A DNA stretch of 64,000 bases from Przewalskia tangutica. Its lineage: Eukaryota; Streptophyta; Magnoliopsida; Solanales; Solanaceae. Positions 1 through 10,975 of this stretch are shown in pieces. The stretch covers positions 1,612,001 through 1,676,000 of the forward strand of contig JAQGDG010000036.1 in the NCBI GenBank assembly GCA_029844215.1. The letters are read 5' to 3'. The position numbers and the translations under genes are program-made. A model generated the notes under the pieces. The model was not told the DNA's origin. It did not search any database and saw only the letters and a program-made list of their open reading frames with translations. Within the stretch, counting starts at the first letter, position 1, and every line of letters begins with the position of its first letter.

Positions 1-951
1 GTTCGAGGTTAGTGTCGCGACCTTTATGGTCATGCGGCATGTGGCCGCGCGATCGCGAGTCGGGCGATCGCCGGAGTAGCTACCGATGCGGGTTATACCT
101 CATGCGGGCCTATGAGATTGGCCTATGCGAGTCGCGGAGTTCGGGGCTAGACGCGCACATTTGATATTGCGGAGCGGCAGCTTTGATCATGTGACGGTCC
201 AGACAGATCTTATGATACGATTCATGACCTTGTTGATGCGTAGGTTTTTAGTAGTCGGCTATGCCTTCGCATTTACCCCATACGATTTTATTATGACACG
301 TGGGACACGGTGTTCATGTGTGTTCCTTGGTGCTTTTATATCATAGGATGGCGCGGTGAAGGTATTCCACGCATGATTGATGTTGTGGGCACGAGACCCG
401 TTGTTATACTTGAGTGATGACTTGAGGCGTGAGTTCTCGACTTGACATGATCGCTGTTGTAAATCGTAGTTTGGTTATCATACATGTCTCTGCTTTATAT
501 GACCGCTATGATTTCATTTGATTTATTTTGATTTCACATACTTGCACTCAGATCGACCTCGCCCGGGCTGCGTTCATGCCGCAGGAAAAGGTACACCAGT
601 CGTTGATCCTCGCTCTTAGGGTCACAGGTCAGCGTTGGGAAAGCTCCGTTCCTCCGAGGCTTATCTTGGTATAGTCCACGTTGTTGTAGGTGCTTACATT
701 CGGGGTATGACGGCCCCGCCCCGTTGCGTCGTCGTGGTCATTCTTAGGTCCGTAATCTTGTTGTAGCGAGGTTTGTAAAAAGGATTAAACTGTTCATCTG
801 AAAAAGTTGTTGTTTATATTTATGCCGAGAGGCAAGTTTTCTCAGATTATTGTTTCATATTTCATAATATGTCTTGTATCGTTTATGTTCCGTGATTACT
901 CGATGTTGTATCACCAGGTGCCCGGTAAGGCACCATCCGACGGGCGTGACA
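1..951 (+). repeat. L1 5' LTR, last 0.95 kb
   Basis: It aligns end to end with 24250-25201, the same portion of the L1 3' LTR. It contains the short GAATACCTCATGCGG-type repeats at its start, the conserved block around GGCTGCGTTCATGCCGCAG near 570, the GC-rich hairpin region near 700, and the terminal GTGACA. No coding sequence is seen. Its two reading frames longer than 60 codons are fortuitous. Confidence 0.9.
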
Positions 952-955
952 AAAG

Positions 956-967
956 TGGTATCGAGCG
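956..967 (+). other. L1 primer-binding site (tRNA-iMet type, altered)
   Basis: The sequence TGGTATCGAGCG lies four bases after the LTR end. Plant Gypsy elements primed by initiator methionine tRNA normally read TGGTATCAGAGC. Here the A of CAG is missing, as in most primer sites of this window. Confidence 0.85.
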
Positions 968-1150
968 ATTAATCCTCGGAAAGTGTCTACAGATCGATCG
1001 TGAGTCTTGATTATCGATTGTGTTGTGCACCACACCAATAATCGTGAGGCTATAGGTATTTAGGATTGGTTTCTATTCTTCTCACTGAGATCGTGCCTTA
1101 GAGTGTTGTAAGTTGGACCTCCGGACGAAATTATTTCCCTTACGGATGCT
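968..1150 (+). other. L1 untranslated leader after the primer site
   Basis: This leader is conserved in all non-autonomous elements of the window and in R3. It carries a TGTTGTGCACCACACCAATAA-like block, TTAGGATTGGTTTC and CGTGCCTTAGAGT in the same order. No coding signal is seen before the gag ATG at 1151. Confidence 0.7.
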
Positions 1151-1590
1151 ATGCCTCGCGTAGGCAACCCGCCCGTGAGGCGCAACGAGGAGCTGCGGTA
1201 GAGTACAGAGGGAATTCACGAGGCACAGCCCAACCATCACCGAGTTAGGTGCCGTTCGTCGGGAGTTACTGCGTCGCCACTAGCCCCCCAAGAGTTTGCA
1301 CGGCCGGTTTTCCTGCGGCCATGACATTTGAACCTTCAGCCTCCACGGAACAGAGAATATAGATTGCAGAAGCGACCTGTTACATTAGCATGGAATTGGC
1401 TGTAAAATATACCAATATACTGCGAGGCTTGTGAATATCGAAGGAAGGGTTGTGCAAGTAGTTCGTCAGGCTTGAGCATGACACGTATGCGGGCTTATGC
1501 GCACGGCCGAGAAACGTAGATCGGCGGGTTAACGAAAGGCAGCAGGCGGGCGGCCAAGGTCCTTGGTAACTTCGGCGAGTCACCTCACGC
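1151..1590 (+). pseudogene. gag: L1 gag-like region, 5' part
   Basis: The start ATG-CCT is the same as the ATG of L2 (14076), R3 (37805) and R4 (43956), where the product begins with a basic MPPR-type tract. The frame is broken by small deletions. The region runs as far as the L2 insertion at 1590 and continues at 19818. Gag would form the virus-like particle in the cytoplasm, but here the capsid core is mostly absent, as in the sister elements. The frame damage coincides with CAG/CTG sites and G/C runs, so part of it may be a sequence-quality effect. Confidence 0.65.
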
Positions 1591-1794
1591 TGTTATACCG
1601 TATTTCGATTTCAGTATGTACGCAGGGCGTCGTAGAAATTTCGAACGAGAATAGGCTTGGCGAATTATTTTGTACACAACACCCGATTAGAGTCGTTTTT
1701 AGAAACGTTTTCATAGCTTTCGTAGGGAATTTCCGCTATGTCATTTTTAATTTTTACGATTTTTCCGAGAGACGAAACATTTTTGGACCAGCGG

Positions 1795-2006
1795 GAGGGT
1801 GACACTTGTCACCCTCATCGACAGAAAGAGGAGGCTTGGCCCCGATTGGTTCATGGTTTTGTGCCTTGTTTTGGCCTTGTTTTGTGGCTTGTTTTGTGCT
1901 GTTTTGTGGAGTAGGTTAGGTGCACTTGGCTTGATCTTGGCCTTACACTTGCCTTGCCTGCAGCTAGATCTTGGCCATTGGTTGGCCTTTGGTTTTGCTA
2001 TAAATA
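1795..2006 (+). promoter_or_regulatory. L2 5' LTR core promoter: dyad and TATA box
   Basis: An inverted repeat with arms GAGGGTGACA and TGTCACCCTC, separated by two bases, lies at 1795-1816. TATAAATA lies at 1999-2006, about 410 bp into the LTR. Transcription would start near 2030, leaving about 2.6 kb of LTR downstream of the start. The dyad recurs at the same place in every LTR type of the window. Confidence 0.75.
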
Positions 2007-3929
2007 CCCCTTATGTTGATGAACTCTTCATCCACAAATGAAACCTTCCAAGCCTAAAATCCTCCTCTCTCTTGTGTTGTGTTCGTCCAACACCTCCCCT
2101 TTGAATGGCCTTGTGGGCCAGCCTCTCCTGTGGTGCCTTGGTGGGTACCCCTAGCCTAGTTGTTTTCGTATAATACCCCTTTTGTGGTATAGAAATACTC
2201 TCTCCTAGTATTATAATGTCAAATACCTTGGCCCAAATACCTTGTAGTATTCCCAAGGTTACACTTATACAAAAGCCCGGAAAATACGATTATACTTCCT
2301 TTAGCCACAAAACCGAAACTCAGGAAAACCTCCATAGTTAGTTGAGTACTATGTAGAAGTTGGTTAGAACTTCTAAGGGTTGTTTGGGCGGGTTGGAGCA
2401 CCGGAGTAGAGCGAAACTTTGCTAAGGATCGGCATTAAACTCGGATAATTATGGGCTTATCGAGGTAATTATCTTGTCCTCTATTGTAATTGGAAATTAC
2501 ATAATGTTAGAATATATAGTTGAAGTATACTATATATAGTACTGAACTTAATGTTGTGGCAATGTCCTTGGACTTAAGCCCAAGAAGCGAATCTGTAATT
2601 ACATAGACGATTCTGAGACACAAAGTGTAGCTGACTGTAGGAAGAGGCGCCAATTTCCGTAGGATCTTGCATCTAGATTTATTCTACCGAGTAGTCTAGA
2701 CTTTGATAGACTTGTATAACCGTATAGGTTGAATGTTCTCGCGTAGCATGTGCTACGGAAGGTGGACCGGACTAAAGGGTTATAGCCGAAGCGATTTGCT
2801 AATAGTCGATAATCGTCGCGAGGTATGTGAACCTCTTCCTATCTCTTCTAGCATGATGTGTGTATAACTATGTAGTATGGTAGGCGTCGTGTGTTAATTG
2901 AACGTAGTACGGCAATGTCTTTGACTTAAGCCGAATAATAATAATCTTGAAGTAGTTCAAGAGAATTAAGAACTGTTTTTAAAAGAGTAATACTTGGTTT
3001 TAAAAGCTAAGAGTTATACTAGCTTTATGGGAAGTTAGGTATAACGACTTAAGAAGATAAAACAAATGATTTATTTATTTTAGAAGTTAAGAGACTTGAT
3101 CTTGTAAGAGAGACTTAACTTAAATGAATTATATGAATTTTGTGTGAAACCTCATTCGTGAGTAATGAGTACTTGATTTTTAAAAGGGATAATGTTTTAC
3201 TGATTTCAGAAATCAGAAATGTGTATCGACAAACCACTGCAGCGTTAATAAAGGAAAATGTATTGAATAATTAAGTATTATTAAAACCAGTAGAAACTTC
3301 CATCTGCATAGAAGCTGAGATGAGACAAAATGATATTTCCTAGATCATGTCTTTGTAATAAGATTGTTATAAACAAGAATATCCTACTCACATATAAGGC
3401 TTATGTTTCTCAGATTGATTAAAAGAGAATTATATTCTTAAATGAATAAGACTATGAACTACAAAACCTTTCTAAAATAAGAAACATGAACATTTAAAAT
3501 TAGGCAAACTTGGGCGTTTCGAAAATAATGTTGTTCCTTGATTATACAAAGGTAAGAGTTTTGGTTTTCTTAAAAGACAATGCACTCTATTTTATACTAC
3601 GGGTATTGTGTGACTTATGTGAAAGAAACAAATCTTTTAAAGATTTAATGTGAAGTACTTGGGGTTAGATACCCTAACTTGTTAGTAGTAAGTACCTTGT
3701 GTGAATTACTTGATTGTATTGGTTTGTGATAGCCTTGTAATACTTTCTTGTTGATTTGATAAGTAAACATGTTAGGATCCACGTGTTAGTATCTTGTGAT
3801 GTTAGTGTAAAGGGGTTTTCCTCGATTGCGCTTAAAGTTGTTTGACTATCACCTATGTTGGTATTGTACCACCACCGACTTGTGTCAGGAGGTTAAGCGC
3901 CTCCGACGCGGTAGACTCAGTGATGCAGG

Positions 3930-4125
3930 ACCATGATTCGAGAATACCTCATGCGGGTCCAGATCCAGCGGAACTACGGAGTTCCAGTTAGTGTCGCGCC
4001 TTTGGTCATGCGTCATGTGGCCATGCGGATCGCGAGTCGGGGCGATGCCGGGAGTAGCTACCTCGATGCGGGGTTATACCTCATGCGGGCCTATGAGGTG
4101 GCCTACGCGGAGTCGGAGAGTTCGA
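3930..4125 (+). repeat. Degenerate short tandem repeats in L2 5' LTR
   Basis: Repeats of the type ATACCTCATGCGGGYC and GGCCATGCGGA recur irregularly every 30-60 bp. The same module is found in L1, R2, R3 and the type-B LTR, but not in L3 or R4, which carry a different minisatellite here. Confidence 0.65.
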
Positions 4126-4942
4126 GGCTAGACGCGCACATTTGATCTCGCGCGAGTGACCGCTTTTATCATGACGGTTCAGACAGATATCATGACACGC
4201 TTTATGACCTTGTTGGTACTGCTGGTGTTAGTAGTCGGCTATGCCGTTACCTCGTGTCTTGTTTTATTAGGACACAAGTGGGACTCGTGTTCATGCAGTA
4301 TTCCTTGTGCTTGTATATCATACATCGGCCGTTGTCACGACCGATTCCGCCCGTGATCGTGCCTTACCAGGCACCCTAGTGATACAACATCAGAGTAATA
4401 AGCCGAACATAAAACGATACAAGACATATTATGAAATATGAAACAATAATCACAGAAAAACATGCCTTTCGGCATAAATAAAAACAACAACTTTTTCAAC
4501 ATGACGCTTAATCCTTTTACAACCCCGCCACAACAAGCAGATGCACACTTCTAAGATTTACAACAACTATGACGGACAGGGCCGCCATACCCACAGATGT
4601 ACAAGAACCTACACCTCAGGGAACACATACCAAAAGAGAAGCCTCCGGAGACACGGAGCTTCCCAAAACGCGGTACTGAGATCCGGAGAGCGAGGATCCA
4701 CGGCCGATGTACCTCTACCGCGCATGAACGCAGCCGCCAAGGAGGTCGAGACAACAGTACCAAGTATGTGAAATGTAAAATATCGTAATGAAATCATACT
4801 AGTCTATATAAAGCGTGAGACATGTATGATAACCAAACTACGATTCACAACATAAAAGCGTCATGTCGATCGGGACTCACGCCTCAAGTCATCACTCAAA
4901 TATAACTATGGGTCTCACGCCCACAACATCAATCATGTTATC

Positions 4943-5224
4943 GCACGCGTGCCCCGAATTCAGACGGTGCAGACATGTCCATGATGCAACAATAATACCA
5001 ATGCCCCAGCCACGCCGAATTCTACCTCGGTGTAGACACGTCCATGTGACATCAACAATAATATACTAGGTGATCAACCCTGCCGCATGGCCACATGCCC
5101 CCGGAATTCTACCTCGGTGTAGACATGTCCATGTAACCACAATAACAACATATCGGGTAATCAACCCGGCCGCATGGCCACATGCCCGACTGCGTCGGTG
5201 TAGACACGCCCATGTGACATCAAC
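4943..5224 (-). repeat. Minisatellite in L3 3' LTR (about 4 units of 65-85 bp)
   Basis: Each unit contains a GGTGTAGACAYGTCCATGT-like core (plus-strand view) followed by CAACAATAATAT and GCCGCATGGCCACATGCCC variants. The same array is at 10690-10975 and, inverted, in both R4 LTRs (42898-43190 and 48314-48607). Confidence 0.8.
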
Positions 5225-7123
5225 AAGACAAGCCCGTAATCAAAATGGAAACATACCCGGAATTCTCCATCATCACAAGACGCCCAAGTAAGTTCTCAAT
5301 AAGTCGACTCTTATCGAGAGACGCCAGAATACGTAAATACCACACTTGCACAACAAGGCTATCATCACAAGCATAGGCAAGTTTCACAACAACAAGCATA
5401 GGCAAGTTTCACAACAACAAGCATAGGCAAGTTTCGCACAACTCAAAGTACTTTCATTTTATGCCAAAGTCCTGTTTTAACCCCAAAGTACTACATACGT
5501 TAAGTTCTTTTAAAAGAGATCCATTACTTTTATAAAAGTCACCCGAAACCCGTAGTATTAGGATGACCAACCCACATTCCTTTTCAAAATCAAGTAACAA
5601 CTTTCTTATCCTAAGTTCCAGTTTGCCTAGTTTCAATTACTCAAGCTTCTCATTTTCAAATGGTTTCATAGTTCCCAAACTTAATCACTTGATTCCTTTT
5701 TAGAACAATTGAGTAATATATGTCTTCACGAGTAGGTTATTCTTGTTTACAACATTCTTATTACAGCAGCCATGATCTAGAAAATGTAATATCATTTTGT
5801 CTCATCTTAGTTTCTATGCAGATGGAGGTTTCTACTGGTTTTAATACGATACATCATTATTCAATACATTTTCCGTTATTAACGCTGCAATGGTCTGTCG
5901 ATACACATTCTGATTCCCGAAATCAGTAAAACATTATCCCTTTAAAAACCAAGTACTCATTACTCACGAAAGAGGTTTCACACAACATCCACATTAAAAC
6001 AAATAAGTTAAGTCTCTTATCTTATAAGATCAAGTCTCTTAACTTCTAACATCATGAAACCATTTTCCTACCTAAGGTCGTTATAACTAACTTCCCATAA
6101 AGCTATTATAGCACCCTATGTTTTAAACCAACCAAATCACTTAGCACGTATACGCTCACCGCATTACATAGTTCACAACAATCATGCTAGAAAAGATAGG
6201 AAGAGGTTCACATACGTCGCGACGATTTATCGACAATAAGAAAAATGCTCCAAGACTACAACCTCTAATTTTCTTCCACCCTCGAGTAGAATACGCTACT
6301 CTTAGTACTTTCACCTATAAAGGTCACAAACGCCTATTAACCCCAAAACACAAGTTTCTATCTTTCTACAGAAAATTGGCTAAAGATTCTCCCGCAATGG
6401 TCAGAAATCTCTCCTCTATCGAGGCCGCCACCAAGCCAACCGGGGTTTACACGCCTAACCGACGTGTACAATTACTCAGAATACTACACAAGTCTCCGCG
6501 ATACGACCCTATGTAAATACGATTCAGCTTCTTTATTCTTCAGCTTAAGTCAAAAGACATTGCGAATACTAAGTATAGCTCCATATATAGTATACTTCAA
6601 CTATATATTCTAACAAACATGTAATTTCCAATTACAATAGAGGACAAGATAATTACCTCGATAAGCCCAAAATTATCCGAGTTTAACGTCGATCCTTAGC
6701 AAAGTTTCGCTCCTACTCCGGTGCTCCAACCCGCTCCAACAACCCTTAGAAGTTCTAACTAACTTCTACATAGTACTCCAACTAACTATGGAGGTTTTCC
6801 TTAGGGTTTCGGTTTTGTGGCTAAAGGAAGTATAATCGTATTTTCTGGCTTTTGTATAAGTGTAACCTCGGGAATACTACAAGGTATTTGGGCTGCTGTA
6901 TTTGGACATTATAACAATACTAGGAGAGTATTTCTATACCACAACAAGGGTATTATACGAAACAACTAGGCTAGGGGTACCACGCTGCCAAGGCACCACA
7001 GCAGGGGAGGCTCTCGCCACAAGGCCACTCAAAGGAGGGGTGTTGACGAACACAACACAAGAGGAGGGAGGGATTTTAGGCTTGAAGGTTTCATTTGTGG
7101 ATGAAGAGTTCATCAACATGGGG

Positions 7124-7342
7124 TATTTATAGCAAAACCAAGGCCAACCAATGGCCAAGATCTAGCCAAGTGCAAGGCAAGTGTAAGGCCAAGATCAAGC
7201 CAAGTGCACCCTAACCCTACTCCACAAAACATGCACAAAACAAGCCACAAAACAAGGCCAAAACAAGGCACAAAACCACGAACCAATCGCCAAGGCCAAG
7301 CCTCCTCTTTATCATTCTAATGAGGGTGACAAGTGTCACCTC
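7124..7342 (-). promoter_or_regulatory. L3 3' LTR core promoter: dyad and TATA box
   Basis: The dyad GAGGGTGACA...TGTCACCTC (one C short) is at 7322-7342, and the minus-strand TATAAATA is at 7124-7131, with the same spacing as in L2. Confidence 0.7.
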
Positions 7343-7538
7343 CCGCTGGTCCAAAATGTTTCGTCTCTGAAAAATCCGCAAAAAATAAATGACATAGCCA
7401 TGAAATTCCCTACGAAAGCGTGGAAAACGTTTTCACTAAAAACGACTTAATCGGGTTGTGTACAAAATAATTCGCCAAGCCTATTCAAGTTCGAATTTCA
7501 CGACGCCCTCAGGCATATACTGGAAATACGGTATAACA

Positions 7539-7549
7539 TTCTCCTCTTA
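7539..7549 (-). other. L3 polypurine tract
   Basis: On the minus strand TAAGAGGAGAA directly precedes the 3' LTR start TGTTATACC. It corresponds to AAGGAGGGGAGAA in the other elements and would prime plus-strand DNA synthesis. Confidence 0.75.
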
Positions 7550-7569
7550 GAAACATTCATTCCGAATGT

Positions 7570-8630
7570 TCCTTCTAAGTCTCAAAAAACGTGCGCCAAA
7601 GATAGTCTTCTACTACTATACTTACGAATCAATCCCGCTACACCGCCACAAAACAACTTATGCAAAATGCTTACATCCAAGTCCACGAGGAAACACCTCT
7701 AATCATCACCACAAAACACTTCTCACCGGTCTAAAATATACTTCCTTCGCGACCTTCTTACAAAAGAAATGATCACTATGCTCGCCATACATGCTCGCTT
7801 CTCTTTACTCGTCGTAGATACCGCTTTGTCACTTTGCACGAGGCATTAACCTTCTCAAACCCAACAAATGGTACCACTTTTGTCACTTTGTTGCGAGCCT
7901 TGCCCGACGACCCAACAAATGGTACCGTCGTCAGCGATCCCCGAGGATGTCGACACTCGAACTCTTACCACATTCGACATCTGCTTTCCAAAACTCGGGT
8001 TACTATCTCTAACGTGGTCATCATTAATCACTGAACACTGATGGCTCTCCGATACTTTCCCGAATATAACAATACGAAGATCGGACGTCTTGCCTCAAGT
8101 CGGACGACAAATGCTACATATAGGAAACCCGGCCTATCCTTCACATGAACTCAAAAGCCCAAAGTAACTCGCTAAGTTTCCTCGCTTTTCAAAACTCGTC
8201 ACCCTAACCGGGTGGTACTTTCAAGACCGACTGGCCAACTGAACTCTGGCCGCCGCGATTATCCGCACGATTCTCCGAGCCGCGAACTTCTTCTAGACAA
8301 GCTTCACTATCCATAGTCCGCTGAACAAGCTCGAACCGTATGTCAACTTTGCCAACATCAAACCAATCGATCAAGAACTTACACTTCCGCCCTACAAGGC
8401 TTCAACAGTGACATCCGAACACCGAAATGGTAGCTTAAACACTACCTCACAGAGACAACAATCCCCACAACTATCCACGAAATCCAAACACCGGCCGAGG
8501 GCGAATGCGGTTCAGACTCACCTGAGTTCTTAACATGCTTAAACTTCCGGAAACAAAAATACGTAACCTGGCTCCACTGTCATTATAAGGTGAAGAGGCA
8601 CCTCAGCAGCCTTACAACCTTTCATAACTC
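7570..8630 (-). pseudogene. pol: L3 integrase C-terminal remnant
   Basis: On the minus strand, from about 8600 downward, it matches the integrase remnants of L2 (15350 onward) and R2 (34650 downward), including the AGGTTGTAAGGCTG block and the GTTTAAGCTACCATTTCG block that correspond to the region leading to the NNSYHSS motif in R1 and R3. Stops and frameshifts are dense, and the catalytic core is missing. It probably no longer encodes protein. It is retained in all five non-autonomous copies, which suggests it was inherited from one founder. Confidence 0.6.
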
Positions 8631-9204
8631 AACATACCAGTAAACGGCCCCGATCAAGAACACGATGGCTGCTCATCGCCCGACCACATCGGGTCGAACG
8701 CGTCCACGAACTCGTCTGTTAACTAAACTGGGCCTAACACCACAACTCCTAACACAAGCGGGACCACCAAAACTCGACCACCGCCATACATGCCGGGTTG
8801 ACCGCATCGTGGCTCAACCACCCGAACGCGCACAATACTAGCTCCGATCCTAACAATCTCACTAATCACGCTTGAAAACCTAGCGGCCTCTTAGCTCAAC
8901 TACCCCTTTCATTTCACACTACTTAGGACCTATCCCAAACATAGCTCACGCACTATGCACTCAGATAAGGATCAACATAACACTACACCTTTACTCGATG
9001 GCCTTACCTCTAAGGTCTCTACGTATAAAACTCTAAGGCTCACACCTTCTATCCCCAAATCTTACTTGGTTAACTAACCAAGATTTCTAATCACAATATT
9101 AACATATCAAAACATAGCACTTATGATATACCCATCTTATCACACATACTGAACTCTAGAGGTTAGAGATATATCTATATCTACCGCTTTCACTCTTAGT
9201 CGTT
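8631..9204 (-). other. L3 conserved non-coding middle region
   Basis: No coding signal is seen. It holds the palindrome CTTGGTTA-AC-TAACCAAG (plus-strand view, about 9065-9082) and flanking AGATTTCTAATCACAAT, both shared with L2 and R4. It lies between the gag-like region and the integrase remnant in every non-autonomous element. Confidence 0.65.
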
Positions 9205-9904
9205 CTAATCAAACGCCTGCAGGCGCATAACAGGAGATGTCACACTACCCACCGATCCCCGGCTAAGTCCTCCATGGGACACTTTTGACACCGCACTGAC
9301 GGCCATAGGTACAACAAGTACCGACTAAAAACGACATTCCCGGACGACGTCACGCTACACCGCGGAACAAGTCCCGGAGTTCGACAACTCCGCATACCGA
9401 ACGTCCGAACTCCGTGGAAGACCACTCGCACCGCGAGGTGCATAATCTGTTCACGCGAGGCGACTCGCCTCGAAAGTTACCAAAGGACTTGCTGCAGCCT
9501 CTTCTCGCCCTTTGTTAACCCGTCGATCTCTATGTTTCTACGATGTGCATAAGCCCGCATACGTGCCATGCTCGCTTCAATCAAGAACTTACTCTTGCAC
9601 AACCTTCGCTGATATTCATCAAGACTCGCGATACATCGTATACTCTCTCGTAGCCAAATCCATAGCTAGTAATAGGGTCGCTTTGCAATCCATATTCTCT
9701 GCTCTCGGTCGCGAAGGTTCAAATATCATGGCCGCAGAGGAACCGCCGCCGCAGCTAAACTTCCTGGGCTAGTGACGCGCAGAATCCTCGAATGAAGCAT
9801 TACCTAGGTAATGATTGGGCTGTCACCGCCTAACCCTCCTCTCAACTCTACTCGCAGCCTCCTCACGCTCGCCTCCCGGCCCGAGTTTGCCCTGCGCGAG
9901 GCAT
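9205..9904 (-). pseudogene. gag: L3 gag-like region
   Basis: The start is the minus-strand ATG at 9904 with MPR-like basic residues, matching the start used in the sister elements, and the region ends at the GATTAG stop context at 9205. Frames are broken. Homology to L2 14076-14775 runs over the whole length, including the block around GGTCGCTTTGCAATCCAT (plus-strand view, 9670-9690), which in R2 encodes the peptide MDCKETTLL. The zinc knuckle expected near the C-terminus is not readable here. Confidence 0.65.
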
Positions 9905-10080
9905 AACGATAAGTGAAAGAAATACGCCGAGGGTCTAACTTACCACACAACTCTAAGGCACGATCTCGAGTGAGAAGAATAGAAACCAATCCTAAATATC
10001 CTATAGCCTCCTCATTATTGGTGTGCACAACACACCGATAATCAAGATCACGATACGGTTGAGACCTTTCCGAGGATTAA

Positions 10081-10092
10081 CCGCTGATACCA
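10081..10092 (-). other. L3 primer-binding site (tRNA-iMet type)
   Basis: The minus strand reads TGGTATCAGCGG four bases inside the 5' LTR. It fits TGGTATCAGAGC with internal bases missing. Confidence 0.8.
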
Positions 10093-10689
10093 CTTTTGTC
10101 ACGACCGATTCCGGCCCATGACCGTGCCTTACCCCGCACCCTAGTGATACAACATCGAGTAATCAATGAACATAAACGATACAAGACATATTATGAAATA
10201 TGAAACAATAATCGAGAAAAAACTTGCTTTTCATAAATATAAACAACAACTTTTTCAACATGAGCAGCTTTAATCCTTTTACAACCCTCGCCACAACAGA
10301 TTACTCTGGCACTTAAGATTTACAACAACTATGACGGACAGGTTCGCCATACCCCGAATGTACAAGAACCTACAACTCAGGAACACATACCAAAGATAAG
10401 CCTCCTGAGAAACGGAGCTTCCCAAAACGCTGAATCGAGATCCTAAGAGCGAGATCCACGATCGACGTACTTCTACCGCGGCATGAACGCAGCCCGGCGA
10501 GGTCGATAACAGTACCAAGTATGTGAAATCAGAAAATATCAGAATGAAATCATACTAGTCTATATAAAGCAGAGACATGTATGATAACCAAAACTACGAT
10601 TCACAACATAAAGCAATCATGTCCCGTGGACTCACGCCTCAAGTCACTCAAATATAACTATGGGTCTCACGCCACAACATCAATCATGT

Positions 10690-10975
10690 TCGTGATCATG
10701 GCCGCATGCCCCGACCAGATCGGTAGACATGTCCATGATGCAACAATAATACCAATGCCCCACGCCACATGCCCCGAATTCTACCTCGGCGAGACATCGC
10801 CCATGTGACATCAACAATAATATATCGGGTGATCAACTCGCCGCACGGCCACATGCCCCGAATTCTACCTGCAGATACGTCCATGTAACCACAATAACAA
10901 TATATCGTAATCAACCCGCCGCACGCCACATGCCCCTGACTCGTGACGGCAGACATCGCCCATGTGACATCAACA
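10690..10975 (-). repeat. Minisatellite in L3 5' LTR
   Basis: It has the same four-unit array as 4943-5224, with several extra small deletions relative to that copy. Confidence 0.75.

Larger units (their letters stand above)
1591..4332 (+). repeat. L2 5' LTR, left part (split by L3)
   Basis: It begins TGTTATACC and matches 16446 to about 19205 of the L2 3' LTR. Within it are the U3 dyad (1795-1816), TATAAATA at 1999-2006, a splice-donor-like GAG/GTAATT at 2464, a pyrimidine tract ending TCTAG at 2851, an AT-rich middle (2900-3880), and degenerate GAATACCTCATGCGGG repeats from about 3930. It carries no gene. The rest of this LTR is at 13282-13883. Confidence 0.92.
4333..7538 (-). repeat. L3 3' LTR
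   Basis: It pairs with 10097-13281; most of the sequence between 5300 and 7300 is nearly identical to 11050-13060. On the minus strand the U3 dyad is at 7342-7322 and the TATA at 7131-7124. A minisatellite of about 75 bp units lies at 4943-5224. It holds no gene; the 110-codon frame at 6184-6516 has no recognisable domain and is disrupted in the sister LTR. Confidence 0.93.

Noticed and set aside
6184..6516. 110-codon open frame in the L3 3' LTR
   Set aside because: It lies in U5-like LTR sequence, carries no domain, and is interrupted in the L3 5' LTR by small indels.
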